Positions 34,814 to 44,089 of a stretch of 64,000 bases of DNA are shown in pieces. The stretch is taken from NCBI GenBank assembly GCA_934486825.1, contig CAKSQF010000003.1, positions 1 to 64,000 of the forward strand, read 5' to 3'. Positions within the stretch are counted from its first letter, which is position 1; each line of letters opens with the position of its first letter. Made by a program: the position numbers and the translations under genes. The notes under the pieces were generated by a model. The model was given only the letters and a program-made list of their open reading frames with translations, searched no databases and had not been told where the DNA came from. Source of the DNA: an uncultured Eubacteriales bacterium (GTDB lineage Bacteria > Bacillota > Clostridia > Oscillospirales > CAG-272).

Positions 34814-37800
34814 ATGAAAACAAGTAATTTCAGCTTCAATGCGAAAGTACTTTCACTGCTTCTTGTTATTCTGATGATCATGGGCACGCTGTCTTCGCTC
34901 TTTATCCTTCCTGTGTACGCACAGGAGGGTGACGGAACGGGGGGGACGACCGGCGGAGATAATACCGAGGTTGTCGATCCCGATGAGGAGGAAATCAAAA
35001 ATCCCACCATCGAGGAAGCTATTGCCGCATATCTTACGAAAGAATACGAAACAAGGGAAGAAAAGCTTGCGGTTATGACCGAAAAGCTTACAAAAGGAGA
35101 CTTCAAGTTCTTCTGCGACCCGTATACGGGGGAGATTGCCGTTCAGAATACGGTAACCGGTCAGATACTCTTCTCTAATCCCTATGACGTGGCAACAGTA
35201 AAAACAGAAACGGTCAAAGAGCGACTTCTTTCACAGGTTGTTGTGTCCTTCAAGGATCTTGCCAACAACGGACAGGTCCGTGAGCTCAACAGCTACAAGG
35301 ATGCCGCCGCAAACGGTCAGGTGACCGTAAAGAATATCAAAAACGGTATCCGCGTGGAGTATACGCTCGGTAAGGAAGCTTCCAAGAAGCTTATGCCTTA
35401 CTGGATCGAAGCATCAAGATTCGAAAAGATGATTCTTTCCAACATAACCGTTGAGTATGACCTCGGAAAGGCGATCTCGTATTATGACCGTAAGGACGTA
35501 AACGATTCGTCACTGCCCGCAGCGACGATCCGTGAGATCAACAATGCCTACGCCTGCACAAAATCAACATATCAGAAACTCAATGTCACACCGATGTACG
35601 ACCGTACCGAGGTTGACGAAAACGGTGAAACGGTTTATGTTGCCGAATATACCGACCATACCGGTAAGCTTGTAAGCCACAGATACAAAATGTCCGACAA
35701 GCTGGTTATATACACGGTAGAGCCGAGTGTTACTCTTTCCGAGAAGATGTCCAACACAATGGAAGGCTACACAAAGATGTATGCCCCCGACTACAACTAT
35801 GAGGAAAGAGACTACGATATTGAAATCACCGGATATGTCGGAGACGAAGCCGGAAATGCAACCTTCCGTCTTGCTCTTGAATATACGGTGGACGATACCG
35901 GATTCAGCGTCAGTCTTCCCGCAAACGGAATCCGTTATGACGCGGATAAATACCGCCTGAATTACATAACGCTGCTGCCTTATCTCGGAGCATCCTCCGA
36001 CGAGTATCCCGGATATACCTTTATGCCGGACGGCTCGGGTGCAATAATCAGAAATGAGGATATCACCGCAGACGGCAGATCGTATACGGTTTCCGGTAAG
36101 GTTTACGGACCCGATTACGCATATCACAAGCTTACCTATAACGGCAAGTCGGAAATAATCCGCATGCCCGTTTTCGGTAATATCGAAAGTCTTGCCGATC
36201 CGATCGAAGTCGGACGCAAGATTGTGCCCGCACTTGATATTTCCGGTAAGCCGGCATACAACCCGGTAACCGGAGAGCCGATACCTCAGTACTGGCTGGT
36301 CGATGAAGAGGAAGTAACCACCGTTATCGACGAGTACGGCGATATCGTGAAATATGTGCTCAAGGATGAGCCTGACGTTGAAGTCGAGAGAGTAAAGACG
36401 CAGTCAAACGTAATCTATTACAGACTTGACGAAAACGGAAAACGTGTTTATCTTACAGAGCCGATCTACGAATACGAATATCATCCGCAGGGCTTCTTCG
36501 CAATAATCGAAGAGGGCGAGTCGCTTTGCGAGATCACATCGAACCACGGAGGTAATATAAGCCACAAGTACAGTTCGATATATGCGTCGGTCTATCCGGA
36601 AAGCACAGACAGCTACAACCTTGCCGATTCGATATCTGTCGGACAGGATGCCGAATGGACTGTCGTTTCGGAGAGAAAATATACCGGTCTGTTCAAGATC
36701 CGCTATATAATGCTTTCTTCTGCCGAGGGCGCTCAGTATGAGGCAAGCTACATGGGAATGGCGAACGCATACAGAGATTATCTTGACAAGAACGGCGTTA
36801 TCTCGCTTATCGATGATGCCGCAAAGGATATTCCGCTCTATATTGAGTCGTTCGGTATGATAAAGACCGAGGATGTCGTGATGACAATTCCGGTCATGGT
36901 TGATACACCCCTTACGACATTCGGCGATATACAGACAATGTATAAGACGCTTGCCGAGAAGGGAATCGGAAATATCAATTTCCGCCTGACCGGCTTCAAT
37001 AAGGAGGGCACCGGTTACCAGTTTGCTCCGTCGGTTGTTAAATTTGAAAAGGTGCTCGGCGGAAACAAGGGTTACGGCGAACTTCTCAAGGATGCCGAGA
37101 ACAACAACTACGGTGTTTTCCCCGAATTTGACTTTGCCAATGTTAACTCGTCGGCATGGTTTGACGGATTCAGCTTCAAGAATCAGACTGTACGTACGAT
37201 AGATGACCGTTACTCATATAAACGTGAATATGATGCAACATATCAGAACTTCACGTATATGGGATCGGTTGCGGTGTCACCCTGTGCATTCAGCGATCTT
37301 TTTGCAAAATTTGCAAGAAAGATGGATAAGCTCGGTGTAAACGGAATATCGGTATCGACGCTCGGTTCCGACCTGAATACCGATTTCGACGAGAAAGAGC
37401 CGTACAACCGCGAGGATGACAAGGCATTTACGGCAGAGCTTCTCGGAAATATGGCTGAAAAATACAAGAACATAATGATCGACGGCGGAAATGCTTATAC
37501 ATGGAAATATGTAAAGCATATCCTGAATGTATCGCTTGACAGCTCGCGTTATCTGAGAGCAAGCCAGTCGATACCGTTTATGGGTCTTGTTCTTCACGGA
37601 TCGGTATACCTTGCAGGCAAGCCCACGAACATGCAGGGCAATGTAAGATACGAGATGCTGAAGATAATCGAAAACGGCGCATCGCCCTACTACACGCTCT
37701 CCTATCAGAACACGCAGGAGCTTAAGGAATACAGCAATCTGACAAAGTATTATTCGGTCGATTTCAACATCTGGCTGAAGGATCTTGTCGAAACCTATAA

Positions 37801-38302
37801 TGTTATCAATTCGGCTCTTTGCGATGTCCAGGAATCCCGTATAAAGAATCATACCTTTATAAGCGGTACGAGAGTGTTCGGCGAGAAGGACCGCGATCAG
37901 TACGAGGCAGAGCTTGCCGTGGTTCTTGCGAAATATCTTGAAATGTACAATGCAGACCTCATGAAGAAGATAAAGGACAGCTACAGAAGCGGTCTTATCA
38001 CACTTCCCGAAGGATATGACTTCAAGAAGAACGAAGAAGGTAAGATAATCCCGCCCGAGGGCTTTGATCTGGAGGCATTCGAAGAGGATTATATAACCTT
38101 TGAAAAATACAATAAAGAAACCGCAGCGACAAGTATTGACGATTACTCGATAGTATACGAAGAGTACGACAACGGAATATCGTTTGTCCTCAATTTCAAT
38201 GATTTCAACGTATCGGTTGAGATCGGCGGAAAGACCTATACCGTTTCGGCAACAGGTTTCGTAAAGATCGATGCAAGCGGCAATGTCGTCGCAAGTAACT
38301 GA
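34814..38302 (+). CDS. Secreted DUF5696-like protein, possible glycoside hydrolase
   Basis: An 1162-residue protein with a signal peptide (1-37). A helical region with many Lys and Glu (about 60-130) precedes beta-rich domains (about 130-640). Residues about 670-1010 resemble a TIM-barrel glycosidase: alternating strands and helices, with acidic residues in FPEFDFANVN near 774, STLGSDLNTDF near 850 and MIDGGNAYTW near 893. I recall similar proteins labelled DUF5696 beside ABC sugar permeases in Clostridia and Paenibacillus. This was not searched. No lipobox or sorting signal is visible. If catalytic, it would release the substrate imported by the operon. The start is set by GGAAGGAG. Confidence 0.72.
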   Translation: MKTSNFSFNAKVLSLLLVILMIMGTLSSLFILPVYAQEGDGTGGTTGGDNTEVVDPDEEEIKNPTIEEAIAAYLTKEYETREEKLAVMTEKLTKGDFKFFCDPYTGEIAVQNTVTGQILFSNPYDVATVKTETVKERLLSQVVVSFKDLANNGQVRELNSYKDAAANGQVTVKNIKNGIRVEYTLGKEASKKLMPYWIEASRFEKMILSNITVEYDLGKAISYYDRKDVNDSSLPAATIREINNAYACTKSTYQKLNVTPMYDRTEVDENGETVYVAEYTDHTGKLVSHRYKMSDKLVIYTVEPSVTLSEKMSNTMEGYTKMYAPDYNYEERDYDIEITGYVGDEAGNATFRLALEYTVDDTGFSVSLPANGIRYDADKYRLNYITLLPYLGASSDEYPGYTFMPDGSGAIIRNEDITADGRSYTVSGKVYGPDYAYHKLTYNGKSEIIRMPVFGNIESLADPIEVGRKIVPALDISGKPAYNPVTGEPIPQYWLVDEEEVTTVIDEYGDIVKYVLKDEPDVEVERVKTQSNVIYYRLDENGKRVYLTEPIYEYEYHPQGFFAIIEEGESLCEITSNHGGNISHKYSSIYASVYPESTDSYNLADSISVGQDAEWTVVSERKYTGLFKIRYIMLSSAEGAQYEASYMGMANAYRDYLDKNGVISLIDDAAKDIPLYIESFGMIKTEDVVMTIPVMVDTPLTTFGDIQTMYKTLAEKGIGNINFRLTGFNKEGTGYQFAPSVVKFEKVLGGNKGYGELLKDAENNNYGVFPEFDFANVNSSAWFDGFSFKNQTVRTIDDRYSYKREYDATYQNFTYMGSVAVSPCAFSDLFAKFARKMDKLGVNGISVSTLGSDLNTDFDEKEPYNREDDKAFTAELLGNMAEKYKNIMIDGGNAYTWKYVKHILNVSLDSSRYLRASQSIPFMGLVLHGSVYLAGKPTNMQGNVRYEMLKIIENGASPYYTLSYQNTQELKEYSNLTKYYSVDFNIWLKDLVETYNVINSALCDVQESRIKNHTFISGTRVFGEKDRDQYEAELAVVLAKYLEMYNADLMKKIKDSYRSGLITLPEGYDFKKNEEGKIIPPEGFDLEAFEEDYITFEKYNKETAATSIDDYSIVYEEYDNGISFVLNFNDFNVSVEIGGKTYTVSATGFVKIDASGNVVASN

Positions 38303-38318
38303 AAAGGAGGGGAATAAA

Positions 38319-39299
38319 ATGAATAACGCACAGGCGGCAGTTAAGCAAAAAGCGCCTCAAAAGACGAAAAAGCGCAAGATCGTTTCGCTTGATAAGAAGA
38401 AGGCGCGCGCAGGTTGGTTTTTTGTTGCACCCTTCCTTATCGGATTTGTGCTGATCTACATTCCGATAATCTTCAACTCAATACAGTCAAGCTTCTTCTC
38501 GGTAAAGCAGGGTCAGATATCCGAATTTGTGGGATTTGATAACTATGCATACGTGCTCTTTACCAATCCCGACTTCGTAACGACCCTGACATCGGGAATA
38601 CGTCAGCTCGTCATTGATATTCCCGCGATAGTAATATTTTCACTGTTCATGGCAGTGCTTCTGAACCAGAAAATGTTCGGCAGAGCGATATTCCGTGCGA
38701 TCTTCTTCGTGCCGGTTATTCTGTCAACGGGACTTATTGCGGATATCGATGCTTCCAATGTTATGAACCAGTATATGAGCGGCACCGACAGTACCGATAC
38801 GTCGGCGAACATCACAAATGCTTCATCGGCATCCGACATTATTTCAATGGCAGATGTGGCGTTCCTGTTCGAGAGCATGAAGATCGGTACCGGACTTGTA
38901 AAGTATGTCGTACAGCTTGTAAATGACGTGTACAACATAATAAACCGTTCGGGAGTTCAGATGCTGATATTCCTTGCGGGACTTCAGTCAATCTCTCCGG
39001 CAATATACGAATCATGTTCGATCGACGGCGCGACCGCATGGGAAACCTTCTGGAAGATAACATTCCCGATGATAAGCCCGATGATACTTGTCAACACGAT
39101 ATATACCGTAATTGACTCGTTTACATCGTCGGACAGTTCGGTCATGAAATTTATCCTGAATTTCTATTCGACCGGCGGCGCACAGTCGCGCGTACAGGCA
39201 ACCGCGATGGGTTGGATATACTTCCTGATCGTTATCGCGATTATCGCGGCGGTTTCGGGAATACTGTCGGCGTATATCTTCTACCAGAGAAGAGATTAA
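38319..39299 (+). CDS. Carbohydrate ABC transporter permease, MalF-like (pair 2)
   Basis: A 326-residue permease. Six membrane helices are predicted, with an EAA loop YESCSIDGATAWETFWKITF followed by PMISP near residues 229-253. Between helices there is a Ser/Thr-rich outer loop of about 50 residues (near 145-195) not seen in the first MalF-like protein. The start is ATG 38319 after AAGGAGGGG. It is the second MalF-like gene in the same operon. The sequences of the two differ widely, so they are not a recent tandem copy. Confidence 0.9.
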   Translation: MNNAQAAVKQKAPQKTKKRKIVSLDKKKARAGWFFVAPFLIGFVLIYIPIIFNSIQSSFFSVKQGQISEFVGFDNYAYVLFTNPDFVTTLTSGIRQLVIDIPAIVIFSLFMAVLLNQKMFGRAIFRAIFFVPVILSTGLIADIDASNVMNQYMSGTDSTDTSANITNASSASDIISMADVAFLFESMKIGTGLVKYVVQLVNDVYNIINRSGVQMLIFLAGLQSISPAIYESCSIDGATAWETFWKITFPMISPMILVNTIYTVIDSFTSSDSSVMKFILNFYSTGGAQSRVQATAMGWIYFLIVIAIIAAVSGILSAYIFYQRRD

Positions 39300-39310
39300 G
39301 GAGGTCGGCT

Positions 39311-40336
39311 ATGAATGCACAGCAAACACAGACAAAGATAAAGAAGGAATCAAAGAACAAGATCCGCGTTGATTTTGACAGAACCTCACGTTGGACCCGC
39401 TTCAAGATCAAATATCTTTCGGCGAGCTTCCTCGGACAGGTGATCTTCAAACTCTTCAGACTTGTACTGCTTCTCGGAATATCCTATGTCATACTTTTCC
39501 CGTTTTTCTCCAAAATAGCGTCCTCTTTCATGAGTCCGAGTGACTTCGTTGACGTAACGGTCAAGTTGATACCGAAGAATCCGACGCTCAACACCTACAA
39601 GCAGATAATCAGAGAAAACAACTACTTTGAAGCACTCTTCAATACAGCGGTACTTTCTCTGCTCTGTGCCGTAATACAGACATTTATCTGCTGCATCATC
39701 GGCTACGGCTTCGGCAAATACCGTTTCAAGGGCAGTAAGCTGCTTTTCGCATGCGTCCTGCTTACGATGATAGTTCCGCACAAGATACTTCAGTTCTCGC
39801 TCTTCAATGAGTTCAGATATTTTGACATATACGGAATAATCAAAGCCATAACCGGCAAGACAATCAAGCTCACCGGTACTTATTGGCCGCTTGCGATCCT
39901 TTCGTTTACCGGTCTTGCGTTCAAGAACGGTCTGTACATCTATATGATGAGACAGTTCTTCAGAGGCGTGCCGGACGAACTTGAGGAATCCGCATATATC
40001 GACGGATCGGGTGTGTTCAGAACGTTTATACAGATCATTATCCCGCTTTCGATCCCGATGATGATTACAATATTCCTCTTCTCGTTCAGCTGGCAGTGGA
40101 CAGATAACTTCTATACCACGTTGCTTATTCCGGGTACGGCAAAATCGATCAAGCTGCTCCCCTCGATTATAGAGGTACCGAAAACGCTTGATACCAATTA
40201 CGCCGGAGGAAACCTTTATACCTCGGCGATCAGAAACACCTGCGGACTTCTTATTATAGCTCCGCTGATTCTGATATATATGTTCTGCCAGAGATATCTT
40301 ATACAGGGTATCGAACGCTCGGGTATTACCGGCTAA
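39311..40336 (+). CDS. Carbohydrate ABC transporter permease, MalG-like (pair 2)
   Basis: A 341-residue permease with a basic N-terminal extension (1-45), six membrane helices, and the EAA loop LEESAYIDGSGVFRTFIQII followed by IPLSIP near residues 226-252. It forms the second permease pair with the gene 11 bases upstream. The start is set by AAGGAGG before ATG 39311. It is the last gene of the operon. No ATPase gene lies in or near the operon, as is usual for systems powered by a shared MsmX-type ATPase. Confidence 0.9.
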   Translation: MNAQQTQTKIKKESKNKIRVDFDRTSRWTRFKIKYLSASFLGQVIFKLFRLVLLLGISYVILFPFFSKIASSFMSPSDFVDVTVKLIPKNPTLNTYKQIIRENNYFEALFNTAVLSLLCAVIQTFICCIIGYGFGKYRFKGSKLLFACVLLTMIVPHKILQFSLFNEFRYFDIYGIIKAITGKTIKLTGTYWPLAILSFTGLAFKNGLYIYMMRQFFRGVPDELEESAYIDGSGVFRTFIQIIIPLSIPMMITIFLFSFSWQWTDNFYTTLLIPGTAKSIKLLPSIIEVPKTLDTNYAGGNLYTSAIRNTCGLLIIAPLILIYMFCQRYLIQGIERSGITG

Positions 40337-40399
40337 AAAACGAAAAATGCGTTTTCCGTTTCTGCCAAATCGCATTTGCGGAAAAACGCCGACAAAAAC

Positions 40400-40433
40400 A
40401 AAACGTCCGCGGACATTTGTCCGCGGACGTTTT
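40400..40433 (+). terminator. Terminator of the ABC operon
   Basis: A long perfect stem (AAAACGTCCGCGGACA left arm) with flanking A and T runs. A weaker hairpin (GCGTTTTCCG / CGGAAAAACGC) lies just upstream. Confidence 0.85.
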
Positions 40434-40467
40434 GACATATGTGCATGCGACAGTATATAAAATAAAG

Positions 40468-40498
40468 CTCCCGCACAACCTTTGCAGCCGTGCGGGAG
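40468..40498 (-). terminator. metYA terminator
   Basis: Stem CTCCCGCAC / GTGCGGGAG. On the minus strand it is followed by a T-rich tract. Confidence 0.75.
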
Positions 40499-40525
40499 TC
40501 TGCCCCTTTAAACGGGTATCCTGTT

Positions 40526-41443
40526 TTACCTGATTTCTTTCAGATCATATGGGGTGGTCTGATATACGAAATAGTTAAGCCAGTTTGAATAGAGAAGATT
40601 TGCGTGTGAACGCCAGCTTACAACAGGCTCTCTGCTGTCGTCGTCATCCGGAAAATAATTCTCCGGAATGTCTATCGGAAGTCCCGCAGACTTGTCGCGC
40701 CGATATTCTTTGGCAAGCGTATCCGCGTCGTATTCGCTGTGTCCGGTTATGAAGATCTGCCTTCCGCGATCTGTCATAAGCGCATAAATGCCCGCTTTGT
40801 CAGATGATGCGAGAATCTTAAGCTCGGGAACCTTTTCAATGTCTTCGCGCCTGACCGTCGTGTGGCGGCTCTGAGGGACCATAAATATATCGTCAAATCC
40901 GCGCAGCAGCATGGAGGAACGACGTTCAACGCGGTGCGGAAATATTCCGAACAGCTTTTTTTCAAGCGGGTACTTGTTTATTCCGAAATGATAGTACAGT
41001 CCCGCCTGCGCGCCCCAGCATATGTGGAACACAGAGGTGACGTGCGTTTTGCTCCACTCCATGATTTCGCAAAGCTCATTCCAGTATTCGACCTCTTCAA
41101 ACTGCATGTGCTCGACCGGCGCACCGGTTATTATCATTCCGTCGTAATTGTTCTTCCGGATGTCACCGAAGGTTTTGTAGAAAGCCAGCAGATGCTCGGA
41201 AGGTGTATTTTTCGATTCGTGGGTTTTTGTATGGATAAGCTCCATCTCCACCTGAAGCGGGGTGTTGCCGAGAAGCCTCGCAAGCTGGGTTTCTGTTGCG
41301 ATCTTTGTAGGCATAAGGTTCAGAATCAGTATTCTGAGCGGGCGGATGTCCTGTCCCTCTGCCCGTGTTTTTGTGATCGTGAAGATGTTCTCCGCATGAA
41401 GAGTTTCTGCGGCGGGCAGTCCGTTTGGTATCTTTATCGGCAT
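40526..41443 (-). CDS. metAA: Homoserine O-acetyltransferase (MetA family)
   Basis: A 305-residue first enzyme of methionine synthesis. The catalytic cysteine is Cys142 in HICWGAQAGL, and the His-Glu pair lies in TGHSEYDAD near 233-240. Residue 111 is glutamate (GAPVEHM). In this family Glu111 marks acetyl-CoA use and Gly111 succinyl-CoA use, so I call it an acetyltransferase, although many databases would label it succinyltransferase. It follows metY by 18 bases on the minus strand, and that gene uses O-acetylhomoserine. This supports the call. Confidence 0.93.
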   Translation of the reverse strand: MPIKIPNGLPAAETLHAENIFTITKTRAEGQDIRPLRILILNLMPTKIATETQLARLLGNTPLQVEMELIHTKTHESKNTPSEHLLAFYKTFGDIRKNNYDGMIITGAPVEHMQFEEVEYWNELCEIMEWSKTHVTSVFHICWGAQAGLYYHFGINKYPLEKKLFGIFPHRVERRSSMLLRGFDDIFMVPQSRHTTVRREDIEKVPELKILASSDKAGIYALMTDRGRQIFITGHSEYDADTLAKEYRRDKSAGLPIDIPENYFPDDDDSREPVVSWRSHANLLYSNWLNYFVYQTTPYDLKEIR

Positions 41444-41461
41444 TTTTCCGCCTCCTTGAGT

Positions 41462-42754
41462 TTACTTTTGTGATTTGATAAGCGCCTGCTCAATGTCCGC
41501 AATTATGTCATTGACATTTTCAATGCCTATCGACATGCGGATAAGATCGGGCGATACGCCTGCATCAACAAGCTGTTCGTCGTTGAGCTGCCTGTGAGTT
41601 GTCGATGCCGGATGAAGAACCGACGTGCGCGCATCCGCAACATGGACGACAATCTGTGCAAGTCTGAGACTGTCCATGAATTTTACCGCTGCATCTCTGC
41701 CGCCCTTTACGCCGAAGGATATTACGCCCGACTGACCGTTCGGAAGATACTTCTTTACAAGCTCGCGGTCGGGGGAGGATTCAAGCCCGGGATAGTTTAC
41801 CCATGCAACTTTGTCGGAACCCTCAAGGTAACGTGCAACCGCAAGTGCGTTTTCACTGTGACGGATTATGCGGAGCGGGAGCGATTCAAGCCCGAGATTA
41901 AGAATGTAGGATGCGATCGGTGCTGGAGTCATGCCGAGATCGCGCATGAGCTGTGTGCGCGCCTTGGTGATATACGCCTTTTTGCCGAACGATTCGGTGT
42001 ACACGATTCCGTGATATGATTCGTCCGGGGTTGACAGTTCGGGGTAACGTCCGTTTGCGGTCCAGTCGAAGTTGCCCGAATCGACGATCACACCGCCGAC
42101 GACCGACGCGTGTCCGTCCATGTATTTTGTCGTTGAGTGGATCACTATGTCGGCTCCGAACTCAAAGGGACGGCAGAGAACCGGGGTCGCAAAAGTGTTG
42201 TCCACAATGAGCGGAATACCGTGCCGATGCGCAAGATTTGCGTATCTTTCGATGTCAAAAACCTTGAGAACCGGGTTGGCAATTGTCTCTCCGAATATAA
42301 GGCGGGTCTTGTCGTCGATAAGAGCCTCTATCTGCTCGTCAGTCATATCGGGCGTTGCAAATCTGACCTCAATGCCCATTCTTTTCATCGTGAAGGCGAG
42401 AAGATTTGTGCTTCCGCCGTATATCGTTGTCGAAGCTATGATATTCTGCCCGCAGGAGGTGATGTTGAACACCGAGATAAATGTTGCCGCCTGCCCGGAC
42501 GAGGTGCAGAGCGCACCGACGCCCCCTTCCATGTCGGAGATTCTTTCCTCAACGGCAGAAACGGTCGGATTTGATATTCTTGAATACATATGACCGTCAA
42601 CCTTGAGGTCAAACAGCTCTCCGAGATAATCGGATGAATCGTACTTGTATGTTGTAGACTGATAAATCGGTAGAATACGCGGCTGACCGTTTGACGGGGT
42701 ATATCCCGATTGCACCGCCTTCGTTTCTATTTGGTAATCCTTCTGATCTTTCAT
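41462..42754 (-). CDS. metY: O-acetylhomoserine sulfhydrylase
   Basis: A 430-residue PLP enzyme of the Cys/Met metabolism family that makes homocysteine from O-acetylhomoserine and sulfide. The PLP-lysine motif is HSTTKYMDGH near residues 204-213, and YSRISNPT near 60-67 is the phosphate/PLP-binding segment. Length fits MetY rather than the shorter MetB or MetC. ATG 42754 is chosen over GTG 42760 on spacing from AAAGG. The promoter lies at 42805-42833. Direct sulfhydrylation implies a pathway that bypasses cystathionine. Confidence 0.93.
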   Translation of the reverse strand: MKDQKDYQIETKAVQSGYTPSNGQPRILPIYQSTTYKYDSSDYLGELFDLKVDGHMYSRISNPTVSAVEERISDMEGGVGALCTSSGQAATFISVFNITSCGQNIIASTTIYGGSTNLLAFTMKRMGIEVRFATPDMTDEQIEALIDDKTRLIFGETIANPVLKVFDIERYANLAHRHGIPLIVDNTFATPVLCRPFEFGADIVIHSTTKYMDGHASVVGGVIVDSGNFDWTANGRYPELSTPDESYHGIVYTESFGKKAYITKARTQLMRDLGMTPAPIASYILNLGLESLPLRIIRHSENALAVARYLEGSDKVAWVNYPGLESSPDRELVKKYLPNGQSGVISFGVKGGRDAAVKFMDSLRLAQIVVHVADARTSVLHPASTTHRQLNDEQLVDAGVSPDLIRMSIGIENVNDIIADIEQALIKSQK

Positions 42755-42804
42755 TGTCACACTGCCTTTCTTTTTTGACGGTATATCAGACCGTCATTCC
42801 GATA

Positions 42805-42833
42805 ATTATATAATAAAAAACAGATTATGTCAA
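42805..42833 (-). promoter_or_regulatory. metYA promoter
   Basis: Minus strand TTGACA at 42828-42833 and TATAAT at 42805-42810, 17-bp spacing. The leader is only about 45 nt, with a small hairpin (GACGGT/ACCGTC) but no S-box riboswitch. Confidence 0.85.
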
Positions 42834-42885
42834 GTGGGGAAGCGGTCTGCCTTTGCGTCTGTCTGATCGTCGGCAGGCAACGGGA

Positions 42886-43761
42886 TTATTTCCGGTTTTT
42901 TTCGCCGCCTTTTGATCTTCTTTTTCCGGTGCGTATGACCGCAAACACTATTATGAGACAGACAGCCGCAAATATAAGCGCATAAGGCAGATTTACGATG
43001 ACAAAGACGGCAACCGAGGTTGCGTCCGAGGCAATCGTTGAAAAGGTTTGTTTCAGACCGTCTTTTACTCTCTCGCCGAAGCTTTTGTCGTTTGTGTCGC
43101 TGTATACACCGACCTCGCAGACATCCAGCGTGATTGTTGAATAATCGATTTTGTTGTCAAGCTCGCGGAGCTGTGACTTGTAGCTGTCAAGCTTGTAGAT
43201 AACGTCGGTAAGCTGATTGCGGATTTCAAGGATCGCCGACGTATCCGTTGCTTCCGACAAAAGTTTTTCGAGAGCCGTTTTTTCGCTTTCAAGCGCACTT
43301 ATCCTGCTTTGAGTGTCAACATGGTTCAGCGTAACGTCGTTCGAGTTTTCGGATTGCGAGATGATTCTGCAATCCGAATCGAGCAGCTTCAGAAATTCGT
43401 CGGTCCTGTCGGCGGGAATACGGCAAACAAAGCTTGCGCTTCTGGAAAAATATTCGGTAGAATATCCGTTGCCGTTGGACTTCCCGCTCTCTATATATCC
43501 GTCCAGCCGCACTGTTTCGGAGCGGATGCGGTCGCTGAGCAGATTAAAATTCTCGGTCTCGGCGCTTATCGAGATTGTACGGGTCATTTTTCTGTCCGCG
43601 CCGACTGTGACAGAATCGGTGCGGTCGGTATTGCGGTCGCTGCTTTCAAAGCCTTTTTCAGGGTCGGAACCGTCGGGAGAGTATTTGCCGCCTGCACTGC
43701 CGCATGCGGTCATTGTAAGGGAGAGGACAAAAATCAGAACGAACAGACAGATTTTTTTCAT
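42886..43761 (-). CDS. DUF4349 lipoprotein
   Basis: A 291-residue predicted lipoprotein. The signal peptide ends in the lipobox LTMTAC (Cys20). A disordered linker follows. Residues about 58-225 match the DUF4349 pattern: RTISISAETENF, then a long coiled coil of ISALESEKTALEKLLSEA type, then a beta segment DYSTITLDVCE. A C-terminal membrane helix (about 248-272) precedes a basic tail. The family is membrane-associated and of unknown function. AAAGGAAAAG precedes the ATG. It is monocistronic. Confidence 0.85.
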   Translation of the reverse strand: MKKICLFVLIFVLSLTMTACGSAGGKYSPDGSDPEKGFESSDRNTDRTDSVTVGADRKMTRTISISAETENFNLLSDRIRSETVRLDGYIESGKSNGNGYSTEYFSRSASFVCRIPADRTDEFLKLLDSDCRIISQSENSNDVTLNHVDTQSRISALESEKTALEKLLSEATDTSAILEIRNQLTDVIYKLDSYKSQLRELDNKIDYSTITLDVCEVGVYSDTNDKSFGERVKDGLKQTFSTIASDATSVAVFVIVNLPYALIFAAVCLIIVFAVIRTGKRRSKGGEKNRK

Positions 43762-43814
43762 GCTACTTTTCCTTTCGTCTTGCCGTCGGGCGGCACGGTT
43801 TTTATCTGATATTC

Positions 43815-43843
43815 ATTATAAGCGACAAGTGTGAACAATTCAA
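43815..43843 (-). promoter_or_regulatory. DUF4349 gene promoter
   Basis: Minus strand TTGAAT at 43838-43843 and TATAAT at 43815-43820, 17-bp spacing. Confidence 0.7.
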
Positions 43844-44052
43844 GAACAACCGAAGTCTGTGCACATTTGCATTATTATTGTATAATGTCGGCAATAAAAA
43901 GTAAAGAAAAAAACACGAATTGTGCATAAAATCAAAAAAATCGTAAACTTCGACAAAAAAACTGTTCGAAATTTGTGCATTATAACATCAAATCGACTGT
44001 ATTTTTTCTTCAAATTCTACATGTAATAAACGGTAAAAAAACATGCTGATTA
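43844..44052. other. AT-rich intergenic region
   Basis: About 210 bases between two divergent promoters. Very AT-rich. TGTGCAT or TGTGCACA-like words occur several times. No gene or named element seen. Confidence 0.5.
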
Positions 44053-44081
44053 TTGAAAAATTACATGGATTGTGGTATAAT
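44053..44081 (+). promoter_or_regulatory. Glycogen operon promoter
   Basis: TTGAAA at 44053-44058 and TATAAT at 44076-44081 with 17-bp spacing. A weaker candidate (TTGTAT at 44202, TAATAT at 44224, 16-bp spacing) lies after the hairpins. Confidence 0.78.
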
Positions 44082-44089
44082 ACGCATGA

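Noticed and set aside
27300..40336. Prophage or integrated mobile element
   Set aside because: No integrase, transposase, inverted repeats or att-like direct repeats were seen around the operon, and base composition is like its neighbours.
42755..42810. S-box (SAM) riboswitch upstream of metY
   Set aside because: The mapped leader is only about 45 nt, too short, and no S-box motifs are present.
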